Of a DNA stretch of 37,887 nucleotides, positions 7,737-15,056 are shown piece after piece. The notes below the pieces were generated by a model that made no database searches, was not told the DNA's origin, and saw only the letters and a program-made list of their open reading frames with translations. The DNA lies in IMG/VR virus record IMGVR_UViG_3300032304_001148, positions 1 through 37,887 of that record, one strand, 5' to 3'. Position numbers and translations under genes: made by a program. The stretch's first letter is position 1, and the number at the start of each line of letters is the position of its first letter. This stretch comes from a virus.

Positions 7737-8261
7737 TTATTCGTCCCAAGGGGCTTTCTTGCCCGCTGCTGGCTTTGCAGCTGCCGGGGCGGGAGCGGGC
7801 GCAGATGACGCCGCCGGGGGCTTCGCTGCTGCAGCCGGAGCCCGAGCAGGGGCGGGCGCGGAAGCAGCCCCCGCCTTGAACCCACGAATCACGTTCTGCG
7901 GGCCGTAGTCGCCGCTACCCGGCTCGGTTCCCACTTCGGCGCTGAAGGCCAGGTTGAGCAGCTCGTCGGTGTCGTTGGCGTTGGGTCGGCCGCACGCCCG
8001 TGCCCACCCAGCCAGCTGCTTGCGCCCGATCTCCTCGGCCTTGCTGCTGGGGTTGTGGATGTTGAAGTTCTGGAAGATCACGCGATTCGCGTTAGTGGGA
8101 CCCAACACGCGGAACTTGGCGCGGATGTACGCCCCGGTGCCCGCCTTAGTCTTGCGCTCCTCGGCTTCCTCACACATGAGCTGGTACTCACCGTCCGGAA
8201 TCGGCTCATACGAGCCTGAGTCGGGTTCGTAGCTGTTGACATCAAAACCAAATCTAGCCAT
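7737..8261 (-). CDS. DUF669-type ssDNA-binding protein
   Basis: A 174-residue protein. The N-terminal ~125 residues (GEYQLMCEEAEERKTKAGTG, AKFRVLGPTNANRVIFQNF, IGRKQLAGWARACG) match the DUF669 family, which accompanies phage recombinases and is thought to act as an SSB analogue. It is followed by a ~45-residue Ala/Pro-rich flexible linker and an acidic tip ending APWDE, the layout of SSB tails that recruit partner proteins. It lies between the Sak4-like ATPase and the nuclease genes, the usual neighbours. The single-strand-binding function is family-based inference. Confidence 0.85.
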   Translation of the reverse strand: MARFGFDVNSYEPDSGSYEPIPDGEYQLMCEEAEERKTKAGTGAYIRAKFRVLGPTNANRVIFQNFNIHNPSSKAEEIGRKQLAGWARACGRPNANDTDELLNLAFSAEVGTEPGSGDYGPQNVIRGFKAGAASAPAPARAPAAAAKPPAASSAPAPAPAAAKPAAGKKAPWDE

Positions 8262-8272
8262 GTCTATTCTCC

Positions 8273-9013
8273 TTACTGTTTGACAGGGATATGCTCAATG
8301 AGCTTGTCGTACACCATTGGCAGGGTGTCCGGGCAGTTGTAGCGGTTCTTCGCTACGTACGCAGGGTTTTCCACCATGTGGAGCAGCCGCTCCCCAGTGG
8401 TGATGCCCCGTGTAACACTGTTGTTGAAGCCCACATCGGACTTCTTGACAATGATCCTAAAGCCGGCAAAGGCCAGCACGTCAACCCACTCTTGCAGAAG
8501 CGCATTGCAGCGGTTCGGCAACTTGGGCTGATACCGATCGTAGGGTTCGGAGCGCGGGTCCTCGTACCGTACGATGTTAGAGTGCGCGATGAGCACGATG
8601 TTCATGTCGCGCTTCTTGCGCAGCACGTCAAACCCGCCCAGCAGCTCGCGGAACGCCTCGGCAATCATCATCTGGCCCTTGCCGTACGCAAGCTCTTTGG
8701 CGTCGTGCTTGGACTCAATGTCAGTGACGATCAGCGGCTCGACCAGCCAGTCCACGCTGTCCAGCACGACGGTCCTGAAGTCATGGTCTTCCTTGATCAG
8801 CGTCCTGATGTTCTGCGCCACATCATCCACGACCTCGGCGCGGGGGAACGAAGTGACGTCTAGCGACGACAAGCCGTCCTCGGTGGAGATGAAGATAGGG
8901 TTCGGGAACTGGCTGGCCAACGTGCTCTTGCCAATGCCGTGCCCACCAAAGATGCAGATGCGGGGCGGCAACTCTTGCTTGCCTACAATGAGGCCGTCTT
9001 TCCAACTCGACAT
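8273..9013 (-). CDS. Sak4-like AAA/RecA-fold ATPase
   Basis: A 246-residue P-loop ATPase. Walker A is GGHGIGKST (residues 23-31), Walker B is RTVVLDSVDWL with Asp85, and VLIAHS fits a sensor strand. This is the layout of the AAA_24/Sak4 single-strand annealing ATPases, distant RecA relatives that work with a phage SSB. A strong AGAGGAGAAG ribosome site precedes ATG 9013. The 65-bp gap upstream (9014-9078) is AT-rich with TATAGT and TTGACG-like segments and may hold a weak promoter. It begins the recombination sub-block. Confidence 0.85.
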   Translation of the reverse strand: MSSWKDGLIVGKQELPPRICIFGGHGIGKSTLASQFPNPIFISTEDGLSSLDVTSFPRAEVVDDVAQNIRTLIKEDHDFRTVVLDSVDWLVEPLIVTDIESKHDAKELAYGKGQMMIAEAFRELLGGFDVLRKKRDMNIVLIAHSNIVRYEDPRSEPYDRYQPKLPNRCNALLQEWVDVLAFAGFRIIVKKSDVGFNNSVTRGITTGERLLHMVENPAYVAKNRYNCPDTLPMVYDKLIEHIPVKQ

Positions 9014-9078
9014 GAAGTCTTCTCCTCTAGTTAAAAGTGGGTTGGGGCGTTAACTATAACGTCAAAGATAACGGAGCG

Positions 9079-9405
9079 CTAGTCAAAATTTAGCGTCATG
9101 GGGCTGTAGGTAAGGCGGTTCTTGTCCCACCGCAGGATATCGCACGTGCCGTGGTTTTCCACCACAAGCGTCACGCAGATAGCGCACAGCGCGGGGTCCC
9201 CCGCCATCACCAAGTAGTCTCCTTCCTTGAATGTGGACAAAACCCGTCGCGCATGCTGCACAGCGCCACGCGGGTCATAGTCCCGGCTGATTGATGAAAA
9301 AACCTCTCGCACTTCGCCAAACTGCTCAGCCGCTGAGTAGTCTCTACGCCGGTCGGCATGCACCAACCAGGCAGTGCGTCGGTTACCTACAGAATCGTCA
9401 GTCAT
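9079..9405 (-). CDS. Conserved phage hypothetical protein (108 aa)
   Basis: A 108-residue protein whose ATG 9405 overlaps the stop of the DNA polymerase gene. The N-terminus is basic and helical (RRDYSAAEQFGEVREVFSS). The C-terminal half contains DYLVMAGDPALCAICVTLVVE and LRWDKNRLTYSPMTLNF. I recognise the MAGDPALCAI...LRWD pattern as a small conserved protein found beside DNA polymerases in many phages, with no established function. Translational coupling to the polymerase suggests a replication-related role. Confidence 0.78.
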   Translation of the reverse strand: MTDDSVGNRRTAWLVHADRRRDYSAAEQFGEVREVFSSISRDYDPRGAVQHARRVLSTFKEGDYLVMAGDPALCAICVTLVVENHGTCDILRWDKNRLTYSPMTLNFD

Positions 9406-11201
9406 TTGATATCTCCATACACTTTGCCCAGCTTGACTTCAGCTTTCACGGGCAACTCAGGCCACCACCGGGGCGGGGTACACATCACGCTTTCGATGTA
9501 ATCACGTGCTGCCTGGCCTTCGTGCTCATCAACCACAGCAACAAGCTCGTCGTGCACAGTGAGCGCGACCGGGTAAGTTGCGTTTACTATGAGCAGCTGC
9601 TCCATGACCACGTGCCGCGCAAGCGACTGCACGATATTTTCAGTGACTAGTCCGCCGTAGATACCGGAGCGCCCCTCGCCCCGCGCCACGTACGACCAGC
9701 GCCGGTCAGCGCTACTGTAGCTGAGCTCAGGGTACATCAAGGGGAACCCCGCCGGCAGCTTGATTTCGTTCTTGCCGGTCATGACCCGCAAGTGATCGCT
9801 GATAGAGTGTTCGCGCCCAGCGTGTATGAACTGCAGTGCGCGGTCGCACTTGTCCCAAAACTGCACGATCTTGTAGTTCTTCTTACGGTACGCCTCGATC
9901 GCTTTCTGGCACATCTCCTTCGACAGGGGCTTGCCTTGCACGCGGAGAAACTCGACGAAGGTGTTAGCGGACATACCGTACCCCGCCCCTAGCACCGTCA
10001 CCTTCCCCAGCCAGCGCTCCGCCTCATCAGCCTTGGTGATTGGCCGGCCGTAGATGAAGGACGCCATGTCGCAGTAGGGGTCAAGTCCTTGCTTGAAAAC
10101 GTCTATCAAGTCCTGCTGCCCAGCTACGCAGGCCAGGGCGCGGGCTTCAATCTGGGAGCTGTCGCCCACGATGAGTGCTTTGCCCGGCGGGGCCACGATG
10201 CCCTTGCGCAGCTTGGAGCCGCGAGTCAGGTTCTGCAAGTTGATGCCGCCCCCGCCGCTGAACCGCCCGGTGTGCGCCCCGTAGTAAAGCAACGGCACGG
10301 GTAGCAACCCGGTCTTGCCGATAGCGCTGAGTCGCTTGGCGCGGGTTTCCTCGATGGTAGACTTGAGCTTCAACCGAGCGCTGACCGCTGTTTGCACTCG
10401 AACGTCGGGATGCTCTAGCAGATCGGTGATGCCCTTGTCGTCTTTGGCGAAGGCGTAGGTAGGCTTACCCGTACGCTCGCTTATCTTCATGGGCGGCTCG
10501 ACCCCCAGCCCCCGGAGCGCCTCGGCGAACTTGGGGTTGGACATGATAGTGTCAAGGGTAATGCCCGCCTCAGCCAACGTCTTGTCGCGGTTCAAGTTCA
10601 GCTCGACCACGTAGTCGTCTAGCATGTCGTGGTCAACCGCCAACAGCGGCTGGGTTACCGCCTTGATAGCCCACTGCAGCAGTAGAAACTCGAACCGGGG
10701 GCAAGCGGCGATGAGATTCTTGTAAATCTCATAGCACAGGTCAACGTCTTTTACGCAGTACTCACCCAAGATGTTGCGCTCAAAGGGCTCAAGCTGCTCA
10801 AGTCGCTTGCCTTTAGCCACCGACAACCCGTCCAGTTTCGCCCCCAACCCCAAGCTGGCAGCTACGCTGTTGAGGCTGTACGACTTCAACCGCAGCTGCG
10901 CCCGGGCAAGCCCTACCGTGTCGGTGAACTCGTCAGGCGACCACCCGTAGTGGTGAGCCGCGATGGCCCCGTCAAACTGCGCATTATGCGCCACGCCGCG
11001 AAGCTTGGTGCCGTAGAACTTGAACGCTTTGCCGATGTCTGCCCCCCACGCCAGCACAGAGGGCTCGTCGTTCAGCTTGAAAGCGCAGCACTGAGCTTGG
11101 AAGCGGGGGTCGCGGATGTACTCGGTCGAGGTCATCTTAGACAACGAGTACCCTTCTGCGGGATCGTAGAAGGTCTCGAAGTCTAGCACTAGAGTATCCA
11201 T
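9402..11201 (-). CDS. Family A DNA polymerase with 3'-5' exonuclease
   Basis: A 599-residue replicative polymerase. The proofreading domain has Asp7/Glu9 (DFET), AHNAQFD with Asp78 and YCVKD with Asp152. The polymerase domain has HTGR (310-313), motif A VGDSSQIEAR with Asp347, the O-helix RWLGKVTVLGAGYG (396-409) and motif C HDE (550-552). There is no 5' nuclease domain, as usual for phage enzymes. The O-helix position equivalent to E. coli Pol I Phe762 is Leu404. ATG 11201 is chosen because it overlaps the TGA of the thymidylate-synthase-like gene and has AGAAGGAAG upstream; an in-frame start 33 nt earlier lacks support. It probably copies modified dUTP derivatives. Confidence 0.95.
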   Translation of the reverse strand: MDTLVLDFETFYDPAEGYSLSKMTSTEYIRDPRFQAQCCAFKLNDEPSVLAWGADIGKAFKFYGTKLRGVAHNAQFDGAIAAHHYGWSPDEFTDTVGLARAQLRLKSYSLNSVAASLGLGAKLDGLSVAKGKRLEQLEPFERNILGEYCVKDVDLCYEIYKNLIAACPRFEFLLLQWAIKAVTQPLLAVDHDMLDDYVVELNLNRDKTLAEAGITLDTIMSNPKFAEALRGLGVEPPMKISERTGKPTYAFAKDDKGITDLLEHPDVRVQTAVSARLKLKSTIEETRAKRLSAIGKTGLLPVPLLYYGAHTGRFSGGGGINLQNLTRGSKLRKGIVAPPGKALIVGDSSQIEARALACVAGQQDLIDVFKQGLDPYCDMASFIYGRPITKADEAERWLGKVTVLGAGYGMSANTFVEFLRVQGKPLSKEMCQKAIEAYRKKNYKIVQFWDKCDRALQFIHAGREHSISDHLRVMTGKNEIKLPAGFPLMYPELSYSSADRRWSYVARGEGRSGIYGGLVTENIVQSLARHVVMEQLLIVNATYPVALTVHDELVAVVDEHEGQAARDYIESVMCTPPRWWPELPVKAEVKLGKVYGDIK

Positions 11202-12181
11202 CAAGCTTCCTTCTCTTTGAGCCAGATCTTGCACGCGGTGCGCCAGTCACTCGCCTTGATGCTGTCAATGTACTTCAACCCGTTGCGCGTGCGCTTGTGC
11301 TCCCACCAGATGAGCGATATGGGCTGCACCACGTCCTGAAAGTACAGCGTGCGGTACTGCTTGTCGTCCTGCGGGTCCACCATGAACTCCTGCAAGTCGT
11401 GTTCCCAGTCCCGCACTGTGCAGTCTTTGAACATGGGGTAGGGCTGCACCAGCAACTCGGCGTACTCGGAGTCGTAGTAGTCAGTAGGCACGTAGGAGGT
11501 GTTCTCCACGTTCTTCCACACCGGCAACTTGGTGTACACGTGAAGCGAGTCAGACACCTGGGTATAGGGGCCGATTTCGTACTCGGTGCGCCCGGCGACG
11601 TACTCTTGCAACATGCTGAAGTGCACCACGTTGGCGCCCAGCTTGCCGTATAGCATGTCGTTAGAGCGGCAGCACACGGTCATGAGCAGCTTACCGTCAC
11701 GCACCTTCCAGTAGATATGCGTGTTGCACGGGTGATCCAGCTTCGACTGCCCCAAATCCAGGTCCGGGCTCCACATAGTGGTTACAACACGGCGATCCTC
11801 AGGGTTCAACTTCAGCAGTGTGATAGCTTTTTCAAGCTGATCAAAGCCCAGGGCGTGCCGAAGGCGGTGGCCGTACGCCCCCCAGAACGTCACCCCGTCG
11901 TCGCTGTACTGCTTCATTTGTGAGTTGAAGTAGTCTAGGAACTCGACGTCGCGGTACCCGCCGATAATCCACAACCCTTCCATGTGGTGAAAGAACGGGT
12001 TACACATGCGGTTCTTGTCAAAGAGCACCCGCTCGGTGGGCCGACGGTAGGTGGTGGCTACCGGCTCGGGGAACTCAAGCACGGGGCCGTTGCGCGAGTT
12101 CCGGGGCATCCCCTTCGCCTTGATCGCGTTGATCTCGAGCGGGAACGCTTGGTTCACGTTGGTGACGTTGAAGACTTCCAT
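11201..12181 (-). CDS. Thymidylate-synthase-like, predicted dUMP hydroxymethylase
   Basis: A 326-residue ThyA-superfamily protein. Landmarks are Arg130-Arg131, WSPDLDL, the nucleophile Cys152 in DHPCN (canonical enzymes have PPCH), RSND (172-175), GANVVHF with Asn184, and VSDSLHVY in place of the DxHIY motif. The overall divergence from canonical ThyA and the neighbouring kinase/pyrophosphorylase genes point to a pyrimidine hydroxymethylase using methylene-THF, making 5-hmdUMP. Asn184, if aligned to the Asn that reads uracil in ThyA (Asp in dCMP hydroxymethylases), favours dUMP as substrate. A true thymidylate synthase remains possible. It is translationally coupled to the DNA polymerase by a 1-nt stop/start overlap. 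Confidence 0.82.
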   Translation of the reverse strand: MEVFNVTNVNQAFPLEINAIKAKGMPRNSRNGPVLEFPEPVATTYRRPTERVLFDKNRMCNPFFHHMEGLWIIGGYRDVEFLDYFNSQMKQYSDDGVTFWGAYGHRLRHALGFDQLEKAITLLKLNPEDRRVVTTMWSPDLDLGQSKLDHPCNTHIYWKVRDGKLLMTVCCRSNDMLYGKLGANVVHFSMLQEYVAGRTEYEIGPYTQVSDSLHVYTKLPVWKNVENTSYVPTDYYDSEYAELLVQPYPMFKDCTVRDWEHDLQEFMVDPQDDKQYRTLYFQDVVQPISLIWWEHKRTRNGLKYIDSIKASDWRTACKIWLKEKEA

Positions 12182-12192
12182 GAGCGATGTCC

Positions 12193-13101
12193 TTAGAAAC
12201 GGGTTTCGGGTTGGTAGTTGGAGCGGGGGCGTCCACCGTTCAGCGCCCGCGCATACTTGTCGTACTCGCAGAAGCAGTTCTGCCAGTCGTGCAGCGTAAG
12301 ATCGTTGAGCTGGCCGTTCAACATGGCGTTGACTTTTTCAAGCGTAAGCATGAGCTCTTGATTAAATCTGTCCTGCGGTATCCGCTGATAAAGCGCACGT
12401 TCGAACACCCGGTTCAGCCCACGGGTTGAGCCCGGACCGATCGGGGCGTAAGTGCGCAGATCGGGAGCTGAGCTCAACACGCTGCTGTAGGTTAGATCGG
12501 CCACGGCTTGGCCGGTCATAAAAGTGCCCCATCCGTACTGCCCCTCAAACTTCGCCATCGACCCACGCACTGTCCTAGTGTCAGGATACGAGCGGGAGAA
12601 GTAATCGCCGATGCTATCGTCTGCAAGCAACGGCTGCAGCACCGTCTTGGCTACCCAGAACCCCTTACCCATACCTTCTGGGACTTGCCTAGCGGTAATG
12701 ATGTAGGCCCCGGTCCAGGTCTTATGCCCTTGCTGCACCCGGCGATCGATCAAGGCTCCGAACGCCTCGGCGTCAAATTCGCCTTCAGGCCACAAGCCGG
12801 CATCCATGATAGCTTGCAGCGTAGGAGGCCAGTTGATCCACCGAGCGCAGCACAGCATAAACCACAACCGGGGGTGGCTGTCGTAGGGTTTGATTATGGA
12901 GTCTATGACCCACTTCGAGACCCGGTCGTGCTTGCGCCGAACATTGCAGAAGCGGTACTGCTGCAATATGAGGTCAGGCGTCCACGGAGCGGGCATGCCG
13001 GTTTCTTTTACAACACGGATACGCTCGCGCTCACTCACAAAGTGAGCCATCTGCTTCAGCCGCCAGTCAACCGGGCTATCTATGACGAGGTCATACTGCA
13101 T
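12193..13101 (-). CDS. 5-hmdU DNA kinase helical-domain (HMUDK_hel-like) protein
   Basis: A 302-residue, predicted all-helical protein. The segment LQQYRFCNVRRKHDRVSKWV (about residues 46-65) and ARWINWPPTL (86-95) are the signature I associate with the helical domain linked to 5-hydroxymethyl-dU DNA kinases, a family related by computational work to HhH DNA-glycosylase folds and thymine hypermodification. Unlike fused forms, it has no P-loop; a kinase is encoded directly upstream. ATG 13101 has AAGGAG 8 nt before it and overlaps the kinase gene by 11 nt, so the two are probably co-translated partners. The predicted role is positioning or flipping modified bases in DNA. Recall of the family name is from memory, unverified. 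Confidence 0.65.
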   Translation of the reverse strand: MQYDLVIDSPVDWRLKQMAHFVSERERIRVVKETGMPAPWTPDLILQQYRFCNVRRKHDRVSKWVIDSIIKPYDSHPRLWFMLCCARWINWPPTLQAIMDAGLWPEGEFDAEAFGALIDRRVQQGHKTWTGAYIITARQVPEGMGKGFWVAKTVLQPLLADDSIGDYFSRSYPDTRTVRGSMAKFEGQYGWGTFMTGQAVADLTYSSVLSSAPDLRTYAPIGPGSTRGLNRVFERALYQRIPQDRFNQELMLTLEKVNAMLNGQLNDLTLHDWQNCFCEYDKYARALNGGRPRSNYQPETRF

Positions 13102-13651
13102 AGCCAAGCTCCTTCAGGATGACGTCAACGGCTTCTTCGGTGCTGACCCAGTGCGGGTTCAACCCCGCTGCGTGCAGCTTCTTGGCTGAGGAAATGTTCT
13201 TCTTGTCGTTGGTCAGTACGTTGTCAGTTTTCTCCAAAGGGGGCTTGCCTTCGGCCGCACGACGCTTGTTCACGTTGGCCACGCACTGCTCGAAGGGCGT
13301 GCTAAGGCAAACCGGCACCAGCCGCGCTCCCACCAGTTTGAGCCGCTCGTTTAGCAGGATTGTAGGCTCGTACACGTTGCCCACGATGACCCCTTCGTAT
13401 ATGACGTTGGAGTGTTCGGCGCACTCGACTACAGCATCCCACACCTGCTTTGGAGTCTTGATGGTGTCGCACCCGCCGCAGACCCGGTCGTACGAGCCGA
13501 GGATGACGAAGTTCTTGTAGACGTTGACCAGTACGCCGTTCGACAGCGTGACCTTTTTGACGAAGTCCGGGTCAGCGCGTTCCATCACCCGACGGGCTAC
13601 CCAGGTCTTGCCCGCACCGTTAGAGCCGCGAATAGAGATCACGGTATGCAT
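13091..13651 (-). CDS. P-loop kinase 1, predicted 5-hmdU DNA kinase
   Basis: A 186-residue P-loop NTPase of nucleotide/polynucleotide-kinase type. Walker A is GSNGAGKT (9-16). LSNGVLVNVYK, GSYDRVCGGCDTIK and VIYEGVIVGN follow, and an Arg-containing lid-like region (NKRRAAEGKPP) lies before the C-terminus. In thymine-hypermodifying phages such kinases phosphorylate 5-hydroxymethyl-dU in DNA. Its stop overlaps the helical-domain gene, consistent with a split kinase. A sigma70-like promoter (TTGTCC-17-TATAAT) lies 27 nt upstream of ATG 13651, and GGAG is 8 nt before it. It is paralogous to the next gene upstream. Confidence 0.75.
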   Translation of the reverse strand: MHTVISIRGSNGAGKTWVARRVMERADPDFVKKVTLSNGVLVNVYKNFVILGSYDRVCGGCDTIKTPKQVWDAVVECAEHSNVIYEGVIVGNVYEPTILLNERLKLVGARLVPVCLSTPFEQCVANVNKRRAAEGKPPLEKTDNVLTNDKKNISSAKKLHAAGLNPHWVSTEEAVDVILKELGYAV

Positions 13652-13674
13652 AGAAGTTCTCCGTTAGCGTTTGA

Positions 13675-14268
13675 TTAGATTATAACGTGCTCGGGCTTAA
13701 AGGACAAGCCCAAAAGCGTCATTGAAGCTATTAGCGCGTCACGCTGCGACACCAGCCTCGCGTCCACACCCCAGGACTTCAGCTTGGCGTGCGCAAGCTC
13801 GACAGCGCGGTACTTGGGCAGCAGCGACTTGCCGGGGTCGAAGGGCTTCTCGTTGCCTGCCAGAGCGCGACGGTTCATCGTTTGCTGAATGCATTTTTCT
13901 TTCGGCGTGTCAAGCGTCAGCGCGTGGAACTCGCCGTACGGGGCGCACGCATCGGCGACGTCTTTGGTCAACTGCTGCAACCCGGACAGTAGCAAGCCCT
14001 CCAGAACGATGTGAGCGTGAGGTATGACCTCGGCGCAAGCCTCGACAATGTCTCGCACGTTACGAACGCGATCTACGCCGCCGGTTACAGCCCCTTCGTA
14101 CAAACCGACGAACGCCACCGTAGCGCCCGCTGGGGTCTTGTACAGATGCATGAAAACCCCGTTGGAGGTCTTGAAGTCTTTGTACGGCGTCAGGTGGCTC
14201 ATCAGCGTTCGCACTACCGTAGTCTTGCCTGCGCCGTTGGTGCCGCGGATGTTGATTACGTGATTCAT
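13675..14268 (-). CDS. P-loop kinase 2, paralogue of the adjacent kinase
   Basis: A 197-residue P-loop kinase with Walker A GTNGAGKT (9-16). It shares colinear motifs with kinase 1: TSNGVFMHLYK, GLYEGAVTGGVDRVR, and IVEACAE followed by HIVLEGLLLSG. An Arg-rich lid (MNRRALAGNEKP) is conserved in position. The two genes are tandem paralogues. Possible roles are a second phosphorylation step (mono- to pyrophosphate), a different modified base, or a heterodimer with kinase 1; the sequence cannot decide. ATG 14268 overlaps the stop of the pyrophosphorylase-like gene. Confidence 0.75.
   Translation of the reverse strand: MNHVINIRGTNGAGKTTVVRTLMSHLTPYKDFKTSNGVFMHLYKTPAGATVAFVGLYEGAVTGGVDRVRNVRDIVEACAEVIPHAHIVLEGLLLSGLQQLTKDVADACAPYGEFHALTLDTPKEKCIQQTMNRRALAGNEKPFDPGKSLLPKYRAVELAHAKLKSWGVDARLVSQRDALIASMTLLGLSFKPEHVII
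13679..13707 (-). promoter_or_regulatory. Sigma70-type promoter before P-loop kinase 1
   Basis: On the minus strand TTGTCC (13707-13702) and TATAAT (13684-13679) are separated by exactly 17 nt, with the -35 inside the last codons of kinase 2. The ATG of kinase 1 lies 27 nt after the -10. This would let kinase 1 and downstream genes (helical-domain protein, hydroxymethylase, polymerase) be transcribed by the unmodified host polymerase. Confidence 0.6.
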
Positions 14269-15056
14269 ACGCGCACCATGTCGTCAGTGGGATCAACGGG
14301 CATATACTGCAGGATGTGATCGGCGATCTCGCCGAAGCCCGCGAGGTCGGCTCGTTTTTCCAAGATGTCCTTACCTATGGGCTTCTTGTTGCCGTAGTAG
14401 GCCTTGGCCATGCAGGCGATAGTTTCGGCTTCGGCTACGCCGCATCGCCTAACGTAGCGCGGCGGGGCGTCCAGGTGGTTGATCTCAGCCACCACCTTGA
14501 GCAGTGCTTCGGCGTAGTTGGCTTTGCGGTTACCGGCCAGCTCAGGAAACAGTATGTCGAGTCCCTGCATGGGCAGCGCCACCATGTGGTGCTCGGACTC
14601 GGTCCAGTCAACGTCGTAGCCAAAGACCGCCTCACGCAAGTCCATGCACTTCCAAGTAAAATAGTGCCCGATCTGCGGGATACCTTTCTGCAACAGTTTC
14701 ATGAAGGACGGCTGCATGCAGTCCTGGAAGAACCGCTCCGGGGTGCCGTAGGTGTTGATCCACGAGCGGAGCGCCTTCTTGCCCGCCTCGCCGCGAAAGT
14801 GTCGCCGCTCGGAAGCGCGGGGGGCGCTGTCGTAGCGGTTCCACAGTTCGGTCCAAAACTCGTCGCCTTGCAGCGTGCACACCTGGCACGCGGTGCCCAT
14901 GTGGTAGTAGGTGACGAACGCGGCGCACCAGCGCATGAGCATGTCTTCAGGCATACCGCTCTTGTGCAGCGCAACGTACACCGGATCTAGGTCATCAGTC
15001 AGCACGGTGTACTGCGCGAACTGCGTCCAGGGCATACTGGGGTCATACGTCAACAT
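14265..15056 (-). CDS. Alpha-glutamyl/putrescinyl-thymine pyrophosphorylase-like (clade 2)
   Basis: A 264-residue helical protein. Recognisable blocks are DPVYVALHKSGMPEDMLMRWC, TYYHMGTACQV, SERRHFRG (82-89), IGHYFTWKCMD, and CGVAEAETIACM followed by KPIGKDIL. I associate this set with the aG/PT-PPlase clade 2 family predicted to exchange pyrophosphate on 5-PP-methyl-dU for an amino acid or polyamine in hypermodified phage DNA. ATG 15056 is preferred over in-frame starts at 15122 (deep inside the next gene) and 15035 (no ribosome site), because AAGGA lies 8 nt upstream. The nucleophile transferred cannot be read from the sequence. Confidence 0.65.
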   Translation of the reverse strand: MLTYDPSMPWTQFAQYTVLTDDLDPVYVALHKSGMPEDMLMRWCAAFVTYYHMGTACQVCTLQGDEFWTELWNRYDSAPRASERRHFRGEAGKKALRSWINTYGTPERFFQDCMQPSFMKLLQKGIPQIGHYFTWKCMDLREAVFGYDVDWTESEHHMVALPMQGLDILFPELAGNRKANYAEALLKVVAEINHLDAPPRYVRRCGVAEAETIACMAKAYYGNKKPIGKDILEKRADLAGFGEIADHILQYMPVDPTDDMVRV

